Positions 60,121 to 64,000 of a stretch of 64,000 nt of DNA are shown piece by piece. Origin of the DNA: Diadema setosum (lineage: Eukaryota > Echinodermata > Echinoidea > Diadematoida > Diadematidae). The notes under the pieces are model-generated. The model saw nothing but the letters and a program-made list of their open reading frames with translations, did not search any database and had not been told where the DNA came from. Location of the stretch: positions 3,937,001-4,001,000 of the forward strand of contig CM067064.1 of the NCBI GenBank assembly GCA_033980235.1. Reading direction: 5' to 3'. The position numbers and the translations under genes were made by a program. Positions within the stretch are counted from its first letter, which is position 1, and each line of letters begins with the position of its first letter.

Positions 60121-61850
60121 CCCGGTCGTTACTAGCTTTATAAAATAGTCTCCAAGCCAATACCCACTTACAGGGATTACCAGTGGTCTTTTCATTCATC
60201 GCAAAGAGCAAGGTCAGGCGTGTCTTATAGGCGTGTCTTCAAAGAGATTCTTTGGTGAAGCGATCCACCCAGAGAGTCGAAGCCTCTCACCCCCATCCAG
60301 GTACTCCCTCATGTCTAGACACCAGAAAACGGGCGAATGACATCGTCCCCTCATGGTTCGCTGCAGGACCGTGACTCAAAGCTCGATCGTGGCTGCGTCA
60401 TTCGGTCTCTCGCTTCGCATACACGTTGCCTCGCAGTTAGTTTTTTCAAGGAAGCTCCTTGGTTTTTTTTTTTCTCCAATCCTCAGCTTCTAATAGGACT
60501 TGTCAAAAGTCTAACCCCATCACGACTCTGTAGTCTTTTTTCCATGACTGCTGTGCATGGAGCATGTATTCATTAATTCATCTTCAACGTCATCGTGGAA
60601 TGCAGATTTCGCATTCATGTTCCTCACCGCTTTCTTATATCATAGTAACGTACCTGTCTTCTATAACTGAAACAAAAAGAAAATCCTCAATCGCTTAAAA
60701 GTAAAAGAAAAACTGGTATGATTAAGTAAAATAGTAGAAAGTATGTGGAAACAAACGATTGATTTATATTTTGGAAGTTGCGTTCTATGCGAGAGGATCG
60801 AGAAGAAAAAAAAAAGAGAGTATAAAAATGAATTTATCTAAATCAGAGATTTTTTTTTATTGAGAATAATGATTTGTCTTATCGACTTACGCGACGATAA
60901 AAGACCACAAATTAGAAACTGCTATCGGCATTTACGACTGCCATTTCTTTTACCAAGGATTTTCTATTTATCATCCAAGCATAAATCCATGCTGTTCGAT
61001 ACTAGCTAATACTTCAGGAAATTACAAACAGGTAAATCACTCAATCACAGGAAAACCTGTACGCAAATGGTGTTGACGGCCATCACAGTGGGGTCCGTCT
61101 TGCCCGTGCACATGCACCTGGGTCCGTTTTATCCGACCCATGGAGTAAAAATGGACCTTCGCTCAACATTTTCTTTATGATCACAATTTTAAAGAAAACT
61201 AAGGGATTCTCATGAAAATGTATAACTTTAACCTAATCCTACCCTTTGTTGCCAGAAAAAGCTCGAGGCATTATATACTGCAGTTATAAAAAATTACATA
61301 ATGTATATAACACAAAACTGCATCTATATAGAGGTATAGCGACGAAACGGGTTGCGCGGAGTAAAATAAGCCCTCGATCTTGATTCACGATTACTATTTT
61401 GTTATGAGGGGAATAGCTGGAAAATGTTGAAAGCAGTGTATGGTAAACCTCGCACGAGTCATGTGGAGACGCATGCGTGATATTCAAGGTGACTTTCAGG
61501 TTGTGATATTTCCTGCCCTCGTTTGGAAGAGCTGCTCCACGCCACTTCATTGTCACACCATTTCTTTGTTACACCATGGAGCTGCACGTACAAACACAGA
61601 GAGAATGTAGACGGTCTCTGGCGATTGCTCAACGTCAGGCATAGAGGGAGGGTTCTTATTTACTTGAGCAATTTGATATGTTTCGAGGATGGTTGATGCA
61701 TGAATAGCTCCATGATGTATCCGTGTTGTGAATGTAGCTACAGTACAGGGGCTTCGTGGAGAGTCTGCGGGCACCCTGCGTACGGCAGGTTGAATAGGGA
61801 CTTTTCGATTTGCACGTTGAGCCAGGCGTCACCCTGTTATGACGTAGTTT
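60121..61850. other. Gene-free spacer or FMO intron
   Basis: Nothing recognised. Confidence 0.35.
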
Positions 61851-61858
61851 TTACGTAC

Positions 61859-61978
61859 TGCGCATGCGCGAGTGTCGACCCTCGGCTCATCGCACAAATT
61901 TCGAACGCGTTAACCCCGGTTATCACCGTCCACCCAAATCGGTTGCGCCGCGCTCAACCCACCCTTGCTATGACGTCA
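61859..61978. promoter_or_regulatory. NRF-1-like and CRE-like motifs in a GC-richer patch
   Basis: 'tgcgcatgcgc' (61859-61869) fits the NRF-1 palindrome and 'tgacgtca' (61971-61978) the CRE. Two related blocks, 61810-61845 and 61938-61978, both read '...g-tca-ccc--c---gctatgacgt'-like sequence. Promoter-like, but no following gene is recognised. Confidence 0.3.
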
Positions 61979-62590
61979 CACTCCTCTCGGGTATCGTGCG
62001 AAAGAGCACGATGACTCTCGGGAAATCCGTGCTCAGTTCACCTGTTTTCCTTTTTCTTTCGAGAGAATATTTATATTCTAATTACATGAAAGCTTATGAT
62101 CTTGATACGTCACAGCAGCAGCGCTGACATACAAACTACAGCCTCTGGTACCTACTTTATTTGCCCGTTTTCACTGTTTCGCACTTTGCAACTGCCTACC
62201 GTAGTCCCACACATGCATTTACACGTAATGCTGTACGCAAACAGATTTTGGTGCTTTTGGCCTAGCTAATGCAGCAGTGCATTAGCCTAGTAGTCTAACC
62301 ATGCATCATGTTTTAAAATCCACATAATTCCTCCCAGGATACGCATCAAAATAAATATTACAAGTACAGAAACGAGTCACAAATTCCGCTTATATGCACG
62401 CAAGGCGCAGGGCCTGGTTGCCTCCTGCACACGCCACGAGACGTGACGCCAGCGCCCGAAATCGAAATGTGTTTTAGCAGCGGGTCAACGTACAGACGTG
62501 ACGCCTTGACGTACGGTTGCGCTCGGCGGCACGTCCTTCTCGTTCACCCAATCGAAAACTCCCTAATGTCATCCGCTGCTCCACTTTAAC

Positions 62591-62650
62591 AGGCCCGTAG
62601 CCGGGGGGGGGGGGGGGGGGGGGGTGCGTCGGGTGCGTACGCACCCCCCA
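62591..62650. mobile_element. Possible hAT-like end
   Basis: 'caggcccgtagccggg' followed by a G-run and 'gtgcgtacgcacccccc' looks like the left end of a non-autonomous hAT element. No inverse end is found in the window. Confidence 0.35.
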
Positions 62651-63130
62651 AACTCTGAAAGGTCCACTTTTTCATAATATCGGCTTTTAGCAATTCTCAA
62701 AATAACAATCCAAATAAATATAAAGACACATTTTATGCTACGTAAATGTGGAAGAGTACGTTTAACAATGTTAAAAATAATTGTACGAAACCCTTTTGTT
62801 GTACGAACCATCGGATCGTCCCCATGCACACAAACACAAATGTTATGTATCAATTTGTGTGAGCTATTATTATATTGGCACTGCATGCCATGGCCCTTGG
62901 CGCGTGTGACCGGTGTTTTTTTTTTCCACTGGCCGCCCGAGTACGTGCGATTCGTGGTTGACATTGAGGTTAACACTTGCATTTTTTTCCCAGGAACAGA
63001 GGTAAGTGGATGAAAATCTAATAGCCTCAAGTTTACATATATGATAAAAATTAAAGATTTTTCCTCGAAATTTCTACATTCGAAAACCTAAGACATTTTA
63101 TATCTACGTCTCACAAAGATATAGTACATG

Positions 63131-63967
63131 TTTATGCAGGCACGCAAACTCATTTTAGTTGTATTTCATTTAAATGTAATGGGTAAGAGGGTATGAGAGA
63201 GAATGGAAAGTGCTGAGCTATGAAGTAAAATGGTAAAGTAAAAAGTTTGTCAGATAGTATTACAAAAGCCTGAATATTGCAAGAGCTCCGGAGTAAAAAC
63301 TGTCAGTGAAAAACCCTATGTATGATAGCATTGTGAGAGCGTTAGACTGCATTGTGACGCATCGTTATTTAATTTACATTCTTTATTGATATATTTTCAT
63401 AAATATCTCGGGTAATGAGTCGGATTGGATTACAATTCTCACTTACAGCTTTGTAGAAGTCTGAGTCAACAGTATCACACAGTACTTCAAGACGTATTAT
63501 AGTACAAACGATTTCTTGAGCCTGCACCGTTTCAGGCTCTGTTCTGGATACGGCGGTAGATACTCATTCTTTTTTGTGATTTTATCATTATTTACTAATC
63601 TCTTTTCTAACTTACAGGTAGCGGATTTCTTTGCAGGCCAAATTCGGAAACGTAGTGTTGATTATTACTTATACATTTTCTCATGTTGTGACAGTTCTAT
63701 TGGTTCTCATTTTAAAGTGAGCCAAAACCTAAGAACATTTTCACTTATAATTTCCAAAGAGTGTTATGCAGGCGCGCAAACTCATTTTAAAGAGGGTATG
63801 AGAGAGAATGGAAAGTACTGAGCTATGAAGTAAAATGGTAAAGTAAAAAGTTTGTCAGATAGTATTACAAAAGAAACTCATTCTTTTTTGTTTATTTTAT
63901 CATTATTTACTTATCTCTCTTCTAACTTAAAGGTAGTGGATCTCTTTGCAGCCCAAATTCGAAAATG
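63131..63967. repeat. Local duplication of two blocks
   Basis: Block A 'atgagagagaatggaaagt' to 'tttgtcagatagtattacaa' occurs at 63131-63268 and 63764-63872. Block B 'actcattcttttttgt' to 'gcccaaattcg' occurs at 63559-63651 and 63875-63967. In the second copy A and B are adjacent, so about 290 bp between them were lost or never copied. Confidence 0.85.
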
Positions 63968-64000
63968 CCTAGAGACAGCTAGCAACCAAATATGCTACTA

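Noticed and set aside
62408..62425. FMO exon 2 at 'gcgcag|ggcctgg'
   Set aside because: Reads GPG rather than GGLW in the required phase, and the following sequence has no FMO similarity.
62993..63010. Tiny exon between 'cccag' and 'gtaag'
   Set aside because: Eight bases with no FMO-like frame; chance splice motifs.

Overview
This is a window of nuclear DNA from an animal. Genes are split into short exons with GT-AG introns of about 0.3 to 5 kb, and the introns and spacers are packed with transposon debris: foldback MITEs, hAT-like and Tc/pogo-like ends, tRNA-derived SINEs, a CR1/L2-type LINE and many microsatellites. The protein families and the repeat style fit a marine invertebrate deuterostome, perhaps an echinoderm. 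That placement is inference; nothing here proves the species.

Three protein-coding genes are supported. (1) On the minus strand, from 23689 down to 5231, ten exons encode a 12-TM UNC93-like transporter, the MFSD11 orthologue (437 residues). All splice phases agree, but exon 7 lacks one base and so has an in-frame stop as given. (2) On the plus strand, from 26348 to 42310, thirteen exons encode a complete CYP3A-like cytochrome P450 (527 residues) with every signature motif. (3) At 58564-58675 on the plus strand lies the first coding exon of a flavin-containing monooxygenase; its remaining exons are not found in the window. MFSD11 and the P450 are head to head, with 2.66 kb between start codons. 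The P450 and FMO, two classes of microsomal oxidase, follow each other on the same strand.

Layout. 1-5230: downstream flank of MFSD11 with small MITEs. 5231-23689: MFSD11, whose introns carry a GATA microsatellite, a transposon with nuclear-receptor-like half-site arrays, two related TTAACCCT-ended elements, several foldback elements, a SINE and a dead LINE. 23690-26347: shared upstream region. 26348-42310: the P450, with a hAT-like element nested inside a SINE, another SINE and several foldbacks in its introns. 42311-58563: a gene-free transposon field with a near-perfect 296-bp palindrome, a decayed DNA transposon with transposase remnants, a 2.2-kb GC-rich nested array, and a 1.76-kb hAT-like element with a perfect 8-bp target duplication. 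58564-64000: the FMO first exon, then non-coding sequence with a large inverted duplication and a local tandem duplication.

I found no bacterial-type operons, CRISPR arrays, rRNA genes or convincing functional tRNA genes. The most notable signals are the exon 7 lesion, the composite DR4-DR1 half-site arrays, the 50-nt MFSD11 exon squeezed between two mobile elements, a possible 45-nt in-frame cassette exon in the P450, and the long, nearly perfect inverted repeats.
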